A DNA stretch of 64,000 nucleotides from Atopsyche davidsoni (lineage: Eukaryota; Arthropoda; Insecta; Trichoptera; Hydrobiosidae): the NCBI GenBank assembly GCA_022113835.1, contig JAILWY010000015.1, forward strand, positions 8,470,501 through 8,534,500, given 5' to 3'. Below the pieces are notes generated by a model that did no database searches, was not told the DNA's origin, and was given only the letters and a program-made list of their open reading frames with translations. Made by a program: the position numbers and the translations under genes. This document shows, piece by piece, positions 25,501 through 36,284 of this stretch. Within the stretch, counting starts at the first letter, position 1. Every line of letters starts with the position of its first letter.

Positions 25501-25967
25501 ATAACTATTTTATTTTAATTCATTTTTTACACTTCTAGGACTTATACTTCTGAACGTAGACAAATGTTATTTATTTTGTAATAAATAGATTTTTTAAATT
25601 TGATAAATTGCATTATCCTATTGATTGCGTAGAAAGTAGTAAATTTTGAAAATACAAATAATTTTATTTAGTTACTATGCTATTTTTATTTCATTTAAAA
25701 CTGCACTAGCCATCTTCAAGTATGTATGTCCAGAAAGAATTAACAAATTCTTGTTTAATTTATACACCCGTATACATGCCTTGGAAATCCATGGCAGAAT
25801 TATGGGTAACACTTTGTGTTTAAGATTTGTTTATATATGATGTCTCTAGATCTAACATTTATTAAAAATATATGTAATCTAAATTATTATAATATTTACA
25901 CACGTGTAGAATTTTGGGGACTCGGCATGGACATAGCTATTTGCTTATAATTGCTGGGCAACGCCAT
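7515..25967 (-). CDS. Bap111: BAP111/dalao (SMARCE1) HMG-box subunit of the Brahma SWI/SNF complex, 13 coding exons
   Basis: Exons (minus strand, 5' to 3'): 25904-25967, 23167-23211, 21416-21585, 20834-21040, then either 19730-19805 or 17788-17875, then 15273-15410, 14806-14939, 14539-14679, 14301-14462, 10993-11479, 10291-10341, 9472-9663 and 7515-7708. All junctions keep frame (686 aa with the first alternative exon, 690 with the second). Residues about 106-175 are an HMG box ([40 protein letters not shown]). Next come a SMARCE1-specific block ([20 protein letters not shown], then [10 protein letters not shown]) and a coiled coil at about 279-325. A Pro/Glu-rich stretch follows, then a Pro/Gly/Tyr/His-rich tail. 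In the family the HMG box binds DNA non-specifically and the coiled coil docks in the BAF/BAP core. The protein is much longer than human SMARCE1 (411 aa), as is typical of insects. The start codon is the first ATG of the 5'-most coding exon found. Confidence 0.93.
9425..9471 (-). other. possible intron-retention C-terminus of BAP111
   Basis: Exon 12 ends GACATGG before a consensus donor GTGAGT. If the intron is not spliced, the frame runs on for 15 residues ([14 protein letters not shown]) to a stop at 9425. That would replace the last 63 residues. It is only a possibility raised by the open frame. Confidence 0.3.
10562..10926. mobile_element. hAT-type MITE in a BAP111 intron
   Basis: The left end is CAGCAGTACTCAACCTGCGG and the right end is GGTTGGGTATTGCTG. 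They form an imperfect terminal inverted repeat of the CAG…CTG type usual for hAT elements. Flanking octamers ATGTAGAC (10554-10561) and ATATAGAC (10927-10934) agree at 7 of 8 positions, as expected for an aged 8-bp target duplication. At 365 bp it has no coding capacity. It ends only 66 bp from the boundary of the large Pro/Glu-rich exon at 10993. Confidence 0.75.
11618..11665 (-). repeat. tRNA-derived SINE-like fragment
   Basis: On the minus strand it contains a good T-arm/B-box: TTGGG, then TTCGATT, then CCCAG. No acceptor stem or A box can be matched upstream, so it is not a tRNA gene. A weaker relative with GCTCGATTCC sits at about 16775-16800, followed by a similar CAATATGT. Confidence 0.35.
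16206..16369. repeat. foldback repeat family, copy 2
   Basis: It starts TCAATATTTTTGAGAGAG and includes GGTGGAATTCCATTTTAA. It has the central TCAGTTTGATAATGCCAACG, then CACGTGGAGAAATCAC. The left arm is largely deleted between its end and the centre. Confidence 0.75.
17788..17875 (-). CDS. Bap111: BAP111 alternative exon 5B (post-HMG segment, canonical-looking copy)
   Basis: This 88-nt exon is preceded by TTTTCCAG and encodes [20 protein letters not shown] then AAKNKAAGK. It begins in phase 0 and ends in phase 1, exactly like exon 5A at 19730-19805. It is homologous to 5A and is the closer match to the SMARCE1 consensus in this region. Two tandem donors end it: GTAAGC after 17794 and GTAAGTG after 17788. 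They are six bases apart, both keep frame, and they add or drop two residues. Joined to exon 6 (15410) it gives …KAAGK-L-VGGLEER or …[11 protein letters not shown]. Confidence 0.88.
19730..19805 (-). CDS. Bap111: BAP111 alternative exon 5A (post-HMG segment, divergent copy)
   Basis: This 76-nt exon lies between TATCTTAG and the donor GTACAG and encodes [20 protein letters not shown] then AFKNR. It starts in phase 0 after EYEAEK of the HMG exon and ends in phase 1. It shares with 5B the pattern Y-x3-(L/M)K-(S/A)YH-x-SP-x-Y plus a final K-N. Splicing 5A directly to 5B would put phase 1 onto phase 0 and shift the frame, so only one of the two can be used in a productive mRNA. Confidence 0.85.
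22631..22770. repeat. foldback repeat family, copy 3
   Basis: It has the left-arm end TCAATATTTTTGACAGAGTA and GGTGGAATTCCATTTTAA. The core follows (CAGTTTGATAATGCCAACAT, GGTTGGCGAAACCGGTCACC), then a degraded right arm. It lies in a BAP111 intron. Confidence 0.75.
23672..24164. mobile_element. putative TIR element (MITE) in a BAP111 intron
   Basis: The left end reads AACACCTATCCCCCAATTTA followed by CAC. The right end is its near reverse complement (GTGTAAATGGGGGGATAGGG). The inverted ends are about 22 bp long and 490 bp apart. Further ATTTACAC motifs lie inside. It has no coding capacity, and I did not establish a target duplication. Confidence 0.5.
25315..25333. repeat. poly-C tract (C19)
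   Basis: Nineteen uninterrupted C residues in an AT-rich BAP111 intron. The G-rich strand is the transcribed (BAP111 mRNA-sense) strand. Confidence 0.95.
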
Positions 25968-26813
25968 GTTTGTTGGTAGTTTCCTGGAAAATAACAAAAT
26001 TTTCAATCGATTAAAGAATACAGACATTAATATAGAATTTATTCAATTATCTAGTAAAATATTTTTTAATTATCTCAAAACTGAACTATATTAAATTATC
26101 TTTCTCGTGCACTTGTGTCGTCGATGAGAATACTTCAAATAAAAATGTTTTTAATTTCAATAAGTAAACAATGAAATAATAACTGAAAGGAAGTATTTTA
26201 TAAGGTAGAGATGATAAATGCATACAAAAGTGAACAGCTAAAATCGATTAATTTCTTAAAAATCAATTCGCCGAAAAATATAGAACGAAGATTTTTGTTA
26301 TTCAAATAAATAAATAAAATTGAAATCTTACGCAAATATGCCTCAATAATATGCTTTAATGATAAAAATGGAAAAATTCACATTTATAATTAGCCAAAAA
26401 TTTAAAGTAAATATACAATAAAACGACAAAAAAACAGTCAGGTAAAACTATACAAACTGACAGTCGATCTGATCGCACGCCAAGCGGCACCATAGACTAG
26501 AATGGCCGCCGCCTCGACGTGAATGTTCCAATCACTTATTAGTGGACATTTCGCATATTTGACTCTCGACTCAGTTATGCGTGTCAACCTTTTTAAAATA
26601 AAATAATTTTATATTTAAATATATTAATATATGTGTTTTTTTTTAAATATTTTATATATATATATATATATTATTTTTTTTTTTTTGTTTTTGTTTTGGT
26701 TTCCATTTTTAAAATCAACTTCTTATTCATTTATTTTAAAATATTATTTGCAATATCAGAGTAAAATTGTCATTTTTGTTGTAATTTTTTTAATATTATT
26801 TATACAATCGAAA
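25968..26813. promoter_or_regulatory. probable bidirectional promoter between BAP111 and TMEM33
   Basis: The BAP111 start (25967, minus) and the first TMEM33 coding sequence (26814 or 27143, plus) diverge. Between them, about 26465-26515 is a CpG-richer island (GATCGCACGCCAAGCGGCAC, GGCCGCCGCCTCGACG) in otherwise AT-rich sequence. It contains ATGGCCGCC, a possible YY1-type core. The 5' UTR exons of both genes probably start here. Position and base composition are the only evidence. Confidence 0.5.
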
Positions 26814-26939
26814 ATGAATGCCGTAAATGATGAAGATGAAATCACATTTCATCGTGACGTACACAGGTGCGAAGGTAGACATTTCTCGAACGCGGAAAGT
26901 GTCAATTTCAAGCCTTCTGAAAAGGTTTACATACCGAGG
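26814..26939 (+). CDS. possible upstream coding exon of TMEM33
   Basis: An ATG at 26814 opens 42 residues (MNAVNDEDEITFHRDVHRCE, ending YIPR) to a donor-like CCGAG then GTGATT at 26940. An earlier donor-like CACAG then GTGCGA at about 26868 is in the same phase. Either joins in frame to the acceptor at 27136 (ACAAGCCATGGGT), reading R-Q-A-M-G-D. This would add an acidic N-terminal extension before the usual TMEM33 start. It may instead be untranslated leader. Confidence 0.35.
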
Positions 26940-27142
26940 TGATTATAACTTATAACACATTTATACTTACTTTAGCTTTCTGTACCTTCTGGTGTGTAAG
27001 AATATCTGATTAATATTTTAATGTAAAGCGGCGTCTAATATTTAACAAGAGTTAACCTAAACAGGTTATCGCGGTGACTGAGTGGAGCATGTTTTCAATG
27101 CGTTTCGATTGATGTATTGTGTTGTATCATTTCAGACAAGCC

Positions 27143-30100
27143 ATGGGTGATCACGCATCGGAAAGTGCAAATTCTCAACAACAGCCTCTTCGTGGTATTG
27201 ATGCTCTGAGAGCTCACGTAGTTGCTAATAAAGTAGACGTAGCACTCTGGCTTACGAGAATCTTCACGATCATATTCTGTCTCGGATACTTGATCCCCAT
27301 TTTTAAGTAAGTACAATTGATTATACAAGTTTAAACCCCAATATGATATGACAATAAATTATTATTGTCATATCTTCTTAACAAAATACCATTTAGCCTT
27401 GAGAATATTTGGTGTTTTCAAGTAATTTAACAGATTTTCTAGTGGTCTTATGAGATTGTAGATACTAATTTATTTTTTATTGGAAATTATTGCATTCAGT
27501 ATTGGTACTCACAGAATCCTAATTTGGGTATATGTATTCCTATACCATTTTGTTGAAATAATTAAGTATCCGTGTGATAAAGTACCTTAATTTGAATATA
27601 TAGTTTTTAAACCTAATTTTTTACAATAACATGTGACTTTGACCATGCTGAAGTTTGTGATGATGTATTTTATCACATCTGATCCACTATTTTGCAGGGG
27701 ATTTTCTATGTGCTTCAGATAATTCTTGCACAAATATCCATGACAAGCTGGCTTAATTTGTAGAACGTAATTTCCTAACTATTCGGCTATTCACATCTGT
27801 TATACAAATATGGTTACCGACACTAGGACAAGGTAATTTTAATTTAAGGTGCATGTAGGAAAGCATCAGCTTTTTTACCTTTTTATGAATATGCAATTTA
27901 TATAAATGCATGTGGCTTTTGATAATCAGGTGTCTACAGTTTCGATCATCTGTTATATTCATATCAAATGCTTCCCATGGGTATATACATTTTTTGTAAT
28001 TTCTAGAAGAAGTCGAACATTTTGACATTTAATCAATAAGATGGCATTCAGTATAATAACTAATAAATTCAACAGTTTGTTTTTGCTGATCAATTTTCAG
28101 AAATTGGGTAAAATTGTAAGTTGTAACTCAAATAAATCATACTCATACTTTTCTTGATTCCCTTATGCATGTATTTAATGACTGTTTAATCCTGTCTTTT
28201 TTCACTTTGTAATCAGTGAATTTAATTTTTGTAGCAAATGCAAAAAAATATCTTATTAGGATTTAAAATTGAGTCTTCCATTGCTTTCCTTTTAAGAAAG
28301 CAGCAGTTATATCTGAGTGCCTCCGCCGTCCATTCAAACAAAACTTAAGATTAAATTCTAAATTACCTTTACAAATGTATCAACAAAAAACTTATTTTGT
28401 TATTTATTATTAAATCATTAAAAAAAAGTTAGTATAAATTCAATCACTTCTAAAAATCAAATCATTATTTTGATCAAGATCTTGCTTAAAATATGTTTGC
28501 AGAAAATATCAGCATATTAAATTCTAAATACATCATATGTAATTTTTTAAGTACTTATACATAACAGGCAACTTATAATAGATTAATTTATATTATTAAG
28601 GTTTATATTATTATTACCATATGAGTTGCATTTCCTGTACATGTATTATATTATCTGTCAGTTATGGGGGATCAAAGGTCTTATTGTATTGCAATGCTTA
28701 TTTGAGAAATATTTAATAAGAAAATATTATTTAAAAATGTTTTAAGCGCAATCGAAATCAATGTTTCATAAATAGCATTATCCAATTACTTTATTACTAT
28801 GCGTCATGAGTTTGGTTTTTCTTTTCTGCTCTTAAATATTTTTTGTTCAGCTATGATTATTGACCTCTGCTTTGCTCGCAAGACCAGATCATCTTTGAAC
28901 TTAAATAAGTGCATTACTTCAATACTATTCACTATTTAACCAAGTCACCTAAGAAGTATACCTGGAGAAATAAAAATACCGAGGTCTCATCAAATTTAAA
29001 TGAAATGTGAAAAAAACAAATTTATTTGAAAATTTATTCAGTTTTAATTTAATACGCTACCTCCAACCGAGAATATCTAATTCAGAATCTGAAGGATACC
29101 ATCTGAAATGTTTGGCTGGGTCAGTCACAAGGTCATTCTTTTAAAAAAATGTGAAGTATAATTTTTCTTTTGATCTAAATTAGTACTGGTTTTGAATTAT
29201 ATGTTGGCTTTGCATAATAGTAACTTAAACAATTAACCTAAAAATGTTTTTGTCTAATAAACTGCCATTTATTTTATTAAGACTCTGGGCCATTGTTTGA
29301 ACCGATCGCCTATCTTTTTATACTATGAATATTGAAGATTACAAATTTGTCATTACCTAAATTAATGTCTGTCACACTAGAAACCACTAATTTATTAATT
29401 TTTATTTGTTTTATTAATGTTGAAAGGAAAACAAACTATTCAATATAATGATCTAAATACCCTCAGTGTGCGAGTTAAATCCCCAATGCTGCCTACTCTT
29501 AAAAACAAGTTATATTAAGTTTAAATTTTTTGTCTGAACAAAATACAAAATTATGAACATTAAATAAACCACTTACAAATCAAGGCCAGCTACCCATCTA
29601 ATACGGAACTATTAGAAATGTTACTTGTTAATTTCATCTGGTTGTAACTTTTTGTTTATTTCATGAATTCTCTCAACGCATGTCATTAGAAACTCACTGT
29701 ATTGAGTTATGCTCATTATAAATCATGCACAGTGAGTGTATTGTATAGGAGAGTGCTGGCATGCTATATTGCTTGGGCTTTTGTTATGAAAGTTGTGACT
29801 ACTCTGTCCAACAAGGACATTTTCAAAATGAATTGAAAATTAAAAAATAAACAACTATGTATAACATTTGGACAATTTCTGAGTACCGGTGTATCATTCC
29901 TTAAAATTCTTTAATTATTTTTCTCAATATTGCAATTACATTAAATTATACAGAGGGATATCTTCTCGTGACTTATTGATTTTGGAAAACAATTAGTAAT
30001 GTTTATTAATTGGTTCGTAATTACAAAAAGTCCAAATATTGAGGCGAAAAGTTATAATTATTAGTTCATGTAAATTTACAGATAGATTCTGGGATCTTTT

Positions 30101-31299
30101 CAACCGCTCATATTTATATAATATTGTGATGTTCCTTATCCTTTAATATAAACTATTCGATTATGCCCTTTTAACATGAGATGCTCACTGACCGTACTAT
30201 TTTTGCCGCTACGGTGCTTTATTAATAAATGCCAGCGCCGGAGTGGAACCGGTAGTTCACTCACCCCTGCCAGACATGGCAGCCCATTTTTCAAATCCTT
30301 CTCTAAGGAATATGTACTTTATACCCAGCGTGAGGAAAAACACTATGACAATCAAAACCATCACAATTTGAAAGAATCAAAAATATTTATTGATATATTC
30401 TGTGCATTATTTTTCTCAGAAAAATCATTTCTTGTGTTTCATTTTGGTTCTGTGATTGAGTTAAAAAAATCTGCTGAATGTAATGTGCCTAATTTTTTCT
30501 TGGTTTTGATTTGGCAACTATCAAATAAATCCACATCCAATACCTATAATGGCTTATTGGTTTGAGAATGGAAATGAGATGGTAGTTTTTTCTTATTGAT
30601 ACCTAACTCTCTACGTAAGAACATTATTTATTCAATAAGCCTGTATGGATGTTGAGTGTTTGTATATTGTATGTTTAATAATTGTCAGATAACCTAGTGA
30701 GGTTGCTACCTTATACATAATAAGCGAGGCAGTGGAATTCCTTTTTATTTTTTTACTATAGCAATTATCATTATAAAGAAGCTCTGCTTGCACACCAGAA
30801 ATTTTGTAGTAATTATCAACACGTTATACATATTGTCTCAGAAATCATGGTATAATTGGAAAACAAGACACATGATTACACTTGAAATATTTTTTTATAA
30901 CGTTTTATTTTCTATCTTGAATTGAAAATTAATCTTTTTAAACAAGCAAAATGCAACATAACACCTAATAACCGACTTTACCTACCAAACTTTATAAATC
31001 TTACACGGCCTAGTAGTAACCCATCATTTCAATCACTATGTATATCAATTAGCTTATGAAATTAAACAATCTCCTGCATCGTTGGGGTAATTTTTATCGC
31101 ATTATATTGAGTAGATCATGACTGATAAACAAAATCTCTAGATGGTTGCGTAAATTCACTTTAAAACCTGTTTGTGTCAAGCCGTTTTGACCTTTGATCA
31201 ATTCCTAATATTCAATGCCAAACACAATTTGTTTTTATCATTTATAATATTTTTCCTTAATGTAAATATATTTTATTATATACATAAATATATATATAT

Positions 31300-31349
<50 letters not shown>

Positions 31350-33957
31350 TTTTTTATTATTCCTTGATCTAAAGGCTGTAGCTTAGATGTTGTGTTAGGT
31401 GGCAAAAATTTAACTTTCACTGCTTTCAATGGTGGAATCATGCTGTGTGCTGTACAGTTATCGATAAAAAGCAATATTTTTCGTTTCTCTTTTAATATAC
31501 ATACATAGTATTTCAAAAATTGTGGTATCACCCTAATAGCAATACACAAGGGTACCACAAAAATAGGAATTTTTAATTTAATCTAATAATACTTCATTTT
31601 AATACCTTCTGTGCTCTCATTCCGATCTTAGTAATGGAAGCTAAACACTTTCAGAGTATTACAACTACTTTGGGCGGTCTAATCCTTTGTCATCGTAATA
31701 CCCTAAACATGTTTGTTTATTTTTTTTCACAAAGTTTTTTTGAATAATAGCCAAAATTTTGAAACAATGTTCACAATCTGTGTGCATGTTCATTTATTCT
31801 TACTTTTCATAATATTCAAAAGATTCCTCAATGAAAGTTTATTAAATTTTAAGGAATAAAAAATTTGGTAAATATTTGTTGATACATGAAATTTTATTTA
31901 TATTCAATAGTTAAAGCTCACTTTTTCAAAAGTTATTTAAAAAATTATTAAATATCTTGAAATGATCTTCATTATCTTAGCTTAGAAGTTCGAGCTTTTT
32001 TTGGTTTTTTAAGTAGTATTGTTAAATAAGAATATCATATTTTTGGGCTTGAATAAATAAATTGATGAATAATAAGAAACATCTTAAAATCATTTCATAG
32101 GTGCATATTCAAATATTGACACAAAATTCCCAAATCTCACCTCAATGCTTTTATGAGCAGTATCGAACAGGTGCTTGTGAAAAGTAGGCTAATATTATTT
32201 TAATACTAACTAGATTTCACATGCTTTGATAATGAATTATGAACTTATGAAAACACCTTTCTGGATTTTAATTTACAATTATACAATATGTTATTTAATT
32301 AAAATTATTTTAAATTTAAATAAATTTGAAATAAAATATGTGTAGAGGATATTTTCCACAAATGATGTTTGTATATTTACAATATTTAGGTTATCGATTT
32401 ACACACAAAATGACAAGAAAATTTTTCACAACACTGATTCAAACTCACAACTCTAAAGCTATCGCCGACCAGTTCTTTTTGAGTTCGCAAATTGAGGCAC
32501 TCACACACTTCATAAATATTTTTATTGAATCTTTGTTACATGACATTTAATACTGTTAAACTTATTAATTATTTTCTATTGTTTCCAGTAATTCCAATAA
32601 TGCATACTACAAGGCACTTCTGTCAAATGCAGCCACAAGTGCCCTCCGCCTGCACCAGCGGCTGCCACGTGTGTCCCTCTCGCGCGACTTCCTCAACCAG
32701 TTGCTTCTTGAGGACTCCTGCCACTACCTCTTCTTCTCAGTCATCTTCCTCTATGTTGCGCCCATCACTCGTATCCTTTTCAACTGTATTATACACAAGT
32801 GACCAAGTTAAATTGCCTTAGAATAATGAATTGTTTTTATATTAAAGATTATTATTCTAGATCAACCTGTATAGTAAGTGCTTCATAGCGAATCAACACA
32901 ATCTTTTAGAAATTGACACTATCGTTAGAAGAAAAAAAATACTGCATTCTGATACTGTGTGATTATTATAGTTATGTTCCTTCAAACACCCTGAATGTTG
33001 CAAACATGTGGACTCCACTCGTCTTTCACTCTAAGTCGATCGTCGATATCTAAGTTTCACAATGAACCTGACTTCGGTCAGAGGTTTCCATTGCAATTAA
33101 GCTCATCATGTCTTGTAGGCTAAGAGATTATTTTACAATCAAAACCTTAACAAAATGCTGCAGTTGTTATCATCCCTCTAGGACTGTTTGCTCTTCTCCA
33201 TGCTGCCAGCTATTCCCTCACTCTTTTAGATGTAAGTTTTGATTTTTGAAAAAATATAAATTATCACAAGGAATGAGTGATTTTGTGATTTTGGCATTCT
33301 TCAAATGAATACATTTAAATGGTTGTTTTCATGTTGCAGATTTTGGGCCAGAATTCATGGTGGGGCGCTCGCCTCATGATCTCTCTTGTAGAGTTCCAGT
33401 CGAGAAACATCCTGAGGGCCACTTCCTTGGCTGAGATACTTTTAATGCCTTGCTGCGTCATCCTTATACTTTTGTAAATATTTTCTATCCATTGAACTAT
33501 AATAGCTCTAATATTTGTTTATTTTTACTTTTTTCTAATATTTCTAATAAATTATGCTGTAAAGTGTTGTCCAGTAACAATGAAATTTGTTAAACATTAA
33601 AATTATTTTTTGTTTTCAAAGTAACTTACTTTTTCAAATAATGGAAATAGAAATTGAAAAATCAATTCATCAATCACATCCTATTGGGTAAAATATTACA
33701 TTCTATAATTTGACTTTGTTTCTGTTTTCAGTGGCCGCATCGGTCTTCTAACACCTTTTGTGTACTATCAGTTCCTGACTTTGCGCTACACGTCTCGTCG
33801 TAACCCCTACACACGTAACATGTTTCACGAGTTGCGCATGTGGGCTGAGGCTACAGCCAACAGGCCCAGTGTGCCCGGACCCTTAAAAAGCGCACTGCAC
33901 TACAGCATCGCCCTGACCTGCCGCCTCGCGCCGCCCACCCAGCCCGCCCAGGAGTAA
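27143..33957 (+). CDS. Kr-h2: TMEM33 / Krueppel homolog 2, ER membrane protein, five exons
   Basis: Exons 27143-27306, 32589-32770, 33164-33231, 33340-33473 and 33732-33957 join in frame (774 nt, 257 aa; human TMEM33 is 247). Three hydrophobic segments are visible: WLTRIFTIIFCLGYLIPIF (about 34-53), YLFFSVIFLYVAPITLVIIP continuing to ALLHAASY (about 102-135), and ILLMPCCVILILLFGRIGLL onward (about 170-200). Diagnostic family blocks are ATSALRLHQRLPRVSLSRDF, LLEDSCHYLFFS and YYQFLTLRYTSRRNPYTRN. In animals the protein sits in the ER membrane and nuclear envelope, where it acts with reticulons in tubule shaping and in PERK/UPR signalling. The exon 2/3 acceptor was chosen at 33163 because it preserves the spacing to the conserved ALLHAASY. 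The ATG at 27143 is conventional; an upstream in-frame exon is possible. Confidence 0.95.
31287..31347. repeat. (TA)n / poly-A microsatellite
   Basis: ATATATATATA, then a run of about 16 A, then more than 30 bases of TA. It directly abuts the cut end of the Tigger transposase fragment. Confidence 0.9.
31349..31558 (-). pseudogene. fragment of a Tigger/pogo-type DDE transposase
   Basis: The minus-strand frame has KRKILLFIDNCTAHS followed by VKVKFLPPNTTSKLQPLDQG. This is the classic second and third catalytic-acid region of Tigger/pogo transposases (DNC.AH and LQP.DQG). About 70 residues remain. The HTH N-terminus and the rest of the domain are missing, and the 3' side runs straight into a TA microsatellite. 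It is a dead copy in TMEM33 intron 1. A Tigger-like terminal repeat occurs separately at 63300. Confidence 0.85.
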
Positions 33958-34377
33958 TGCTGCTTCTGCTGCTCGTCAGTTTTCATATTATAAATGCCCA
34001 CAGTGTCATTAAAATGTCAGTCTTTCAAGTCATAACTGAGGGAAAATTGCAAATAGGTATCATATTTAATCTAATGAGTTCACCAGAATGCGAAAAAGGT
34101 TTCCATGCTTCTTAAATACAGTTATCATTTCTGCTGTCGCATGTTTCAAAACTGATGTTATCCTTTGTAAACTCTTGTGTGCTCATCAGTCTATTTATAT
34201 TCAAACCCTATGTAACTTTCCCTTGGTTCTCACTCACAAAATTGACCACAAAAGATGCGAGTCAATTGTGTGGTTCATTGATTGGATCACTTGTTGATTG
34301 AATGTGCATATAATCAAAAATACCATTGTAATAAGAGCATCCATTCGCGAGTACTTATTTGATAGTTTTCAGAAACT

Positions 34378-34383
34378 AATAAA
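34378..34383 (+). terminator. candidate polyadenylation signal for TMEM33
   Basis: AATAAA about 420 bases after the TMEM33 stop codon. Confidence 0.35.
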
Positions 34384-35350
34384 GCATTTATAATATTTGG
34401 ATCTATTTCAAACCGCCAGTGAAGGACAGTACATGTATACATATAAATCGAACAACCTTTTGTGTATTATCATTTGAGATTTTCTACAAGTGTTATATTT
34501 CGCAATTTGAGATATTTTCTTGTTTTAAACTTGTAGCCTAATATAAAATAAAAGATCCCGCGCACGGTACTAACATTGGGGAATACTAGACTGGAGTGGT
34601 CGACTGGACTGCGTGCCCTTGGGCAATGCTCAATCTTAAATATTTTGTACACCATCAGAAAAATCTTTCAGTATGAACCTGACCGCACTGATCGGCTCGA
34701 CTTAGTTATTACTGAAATAGAAGTCTTCTGTGCAAATAAAACATCATTTTTATTTTTTGCAAAGATCAATGCAACTATATATTTTATTAACGGTGTTGTG
34801 TTAGTTTTTACTATTTAATGATTATTTCATTTCATTTTTGATACATTATTAAAAAGAATTGTAGATCAGATAACATACTAATATATATACATTAGGCCAC
34901 GAATTCAGTTTGCTTTGTTAATTGTTGTGTTGGCGGTGTGACTTTGGTCGTGCCTATAAATTTTGTAATCACAAGGCGTGTTGTTATATTATTTGTACGT
35001 TTCTTGTTATCTTTATTACATTATTATCTCAATATTAAAGGTACAAGTGGATTAAAATTTTATGAAAGGCATGAAAACGTATCGCATAATCCTGTAGCTA
35101 ATAACTATTCTTGTTATTATTTTGTTGTTATTGAAACTAAAATTGCATCATTTTTACTTTGTCTCGTCAGATTTACAAATATAAGATTGTAGTTGTATTT
35201 CATTTTAGTCCAAAATGATGAAGAAGAGTTGAGAGAAATGCCAAGAAATTACATATTATTTGTCTGTGTCAAAATTTACTATTGAGATTTGAGAGGAGTT
35301 GTCGCACCAAGCTTTAACGATTGTATGAGATAGGATAGGAACTCCCTTTA

Positions 35351-35502
35351 AGGCTTCCACACACGGGGCAACAAATTGCACAAGGGTGTAGCCATATACC
35401 AGTGAATATAGGCAAAATCTCACAAAAACTACTGGTATATGGCTACTCCCTTGTGGAATTTGTTGATCGCGACAGCAATTTGTTGCCCCGTGTGTGGGAG
35501 CC
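35351..35502. mobile_element. 152-bp MITE with long terminal inverted repeats
   Basis: The left arm AGGCTTCCACACACGGGGCA is mirrored by the right arm TGCCCCGTGTGTGGGAGCC. Inner arms GTAGCCATATACCAGT and ACTGGTATATGGCTAC pair as well. It is flanked on both sides by TTTA, a probable 4-bp target duplication. The whole unit could fold into one long hairpin with small bulges. Confidence 0.8.
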
Positions 35503-36284
35503 TTTATTTACATTTACTTAGGAGTTGGGATTTATAATTATGTAGACCTTTTTGTATGGACTCTATTTTAACCTTAAAAGTAAATCATCGGTTTAGGAAG
35601 TTTCAATTTATTTACATTTATATTCACATAATGTATTACACTCACATTTATACAATTTATTTACTGTAGTTAATAATAATTTTCCAAGGTGTTTAAGTTA
35701 TTTTGTAATTGAATAATTACTCATTTACTTATTACCCTTTTTTTAAATTGTTTTTATAACAATTTGTTATATTTCACAGAAATAATATCAAATTTGTTTT
35801 AAATCTGAGCTTTGAACAATATATAAAATTCCTTCGTTTATATTCATAAATTTCTGGTGCATTTATCTTTGTTTTCATTCAATTCATGACATTAGATATC
35901 TAAAAAGAGTTAGCATCAACATATCGTGCCCCGAATTCTAACTGGAATGATGACCTTGCACTTTAAAAAAGAAATCAAATATGTATGTACATTCTTTTTA
36001 TTTATTTTAACAAAATAATAAAAGTAAAAATATCCCCAATCGTCTCTGAATATAGTTTTTATGACCTTGTACTTTTTCGAATATTTCCCTTATATATTTA
36101 GATATGTACGATTACCTCTGTTAATGTCTATCACAAATGAGCAATATGCGACAATCGCATTTCTGTAGTTTCACACCCGACGTTTGGTTTACTTATAGCA
36201 TTTTATATTGTGTACAATCAGTATAAAGAGACCAATCAAATTTTATACTGTTCTATTTAGAATTATCGTTGAATTATTGTATCG

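Larger units (their letters stand above)
7709..25903. other. BAP111 introns
   Basis: The spaces between the listed BAP111 exons are introns with GT/AG ends on the minus strand. The longest are 11480-14300, 15411-17787, 21586-23166 and 23212-25903. They are AT-rich. I see no further genes in them, only the repeats listed separately. Short ORFs inside them show no recognisable domains. Confidence 0.7.
27307..32588. other. TMEM33 intron 1
   Basis: This is a 5.3-kb AT-rich intron. Apart from the microsatellite and the Tigger transposase fragment near 31.3-31.6 kb I see no gene. The 129-residue open stretch at 30176-30565 shows no recognisable domain. Confidence 0.7.

Noticed and set aside
30176..30565. 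129-aa ORF in TMEM33 intron 1
   Set aside because: No recognisable domain, no splice-supported structure; AT-rich chance ORF.
33164..33181. Alternative TMEM33 exon 3 acceptor at CCCTCTAG (33180)
   Set aside because: Also in frame, but it would delete six residues and break the conserved spacing before ALLHAASY; the CTGCAG acceptor fits better.
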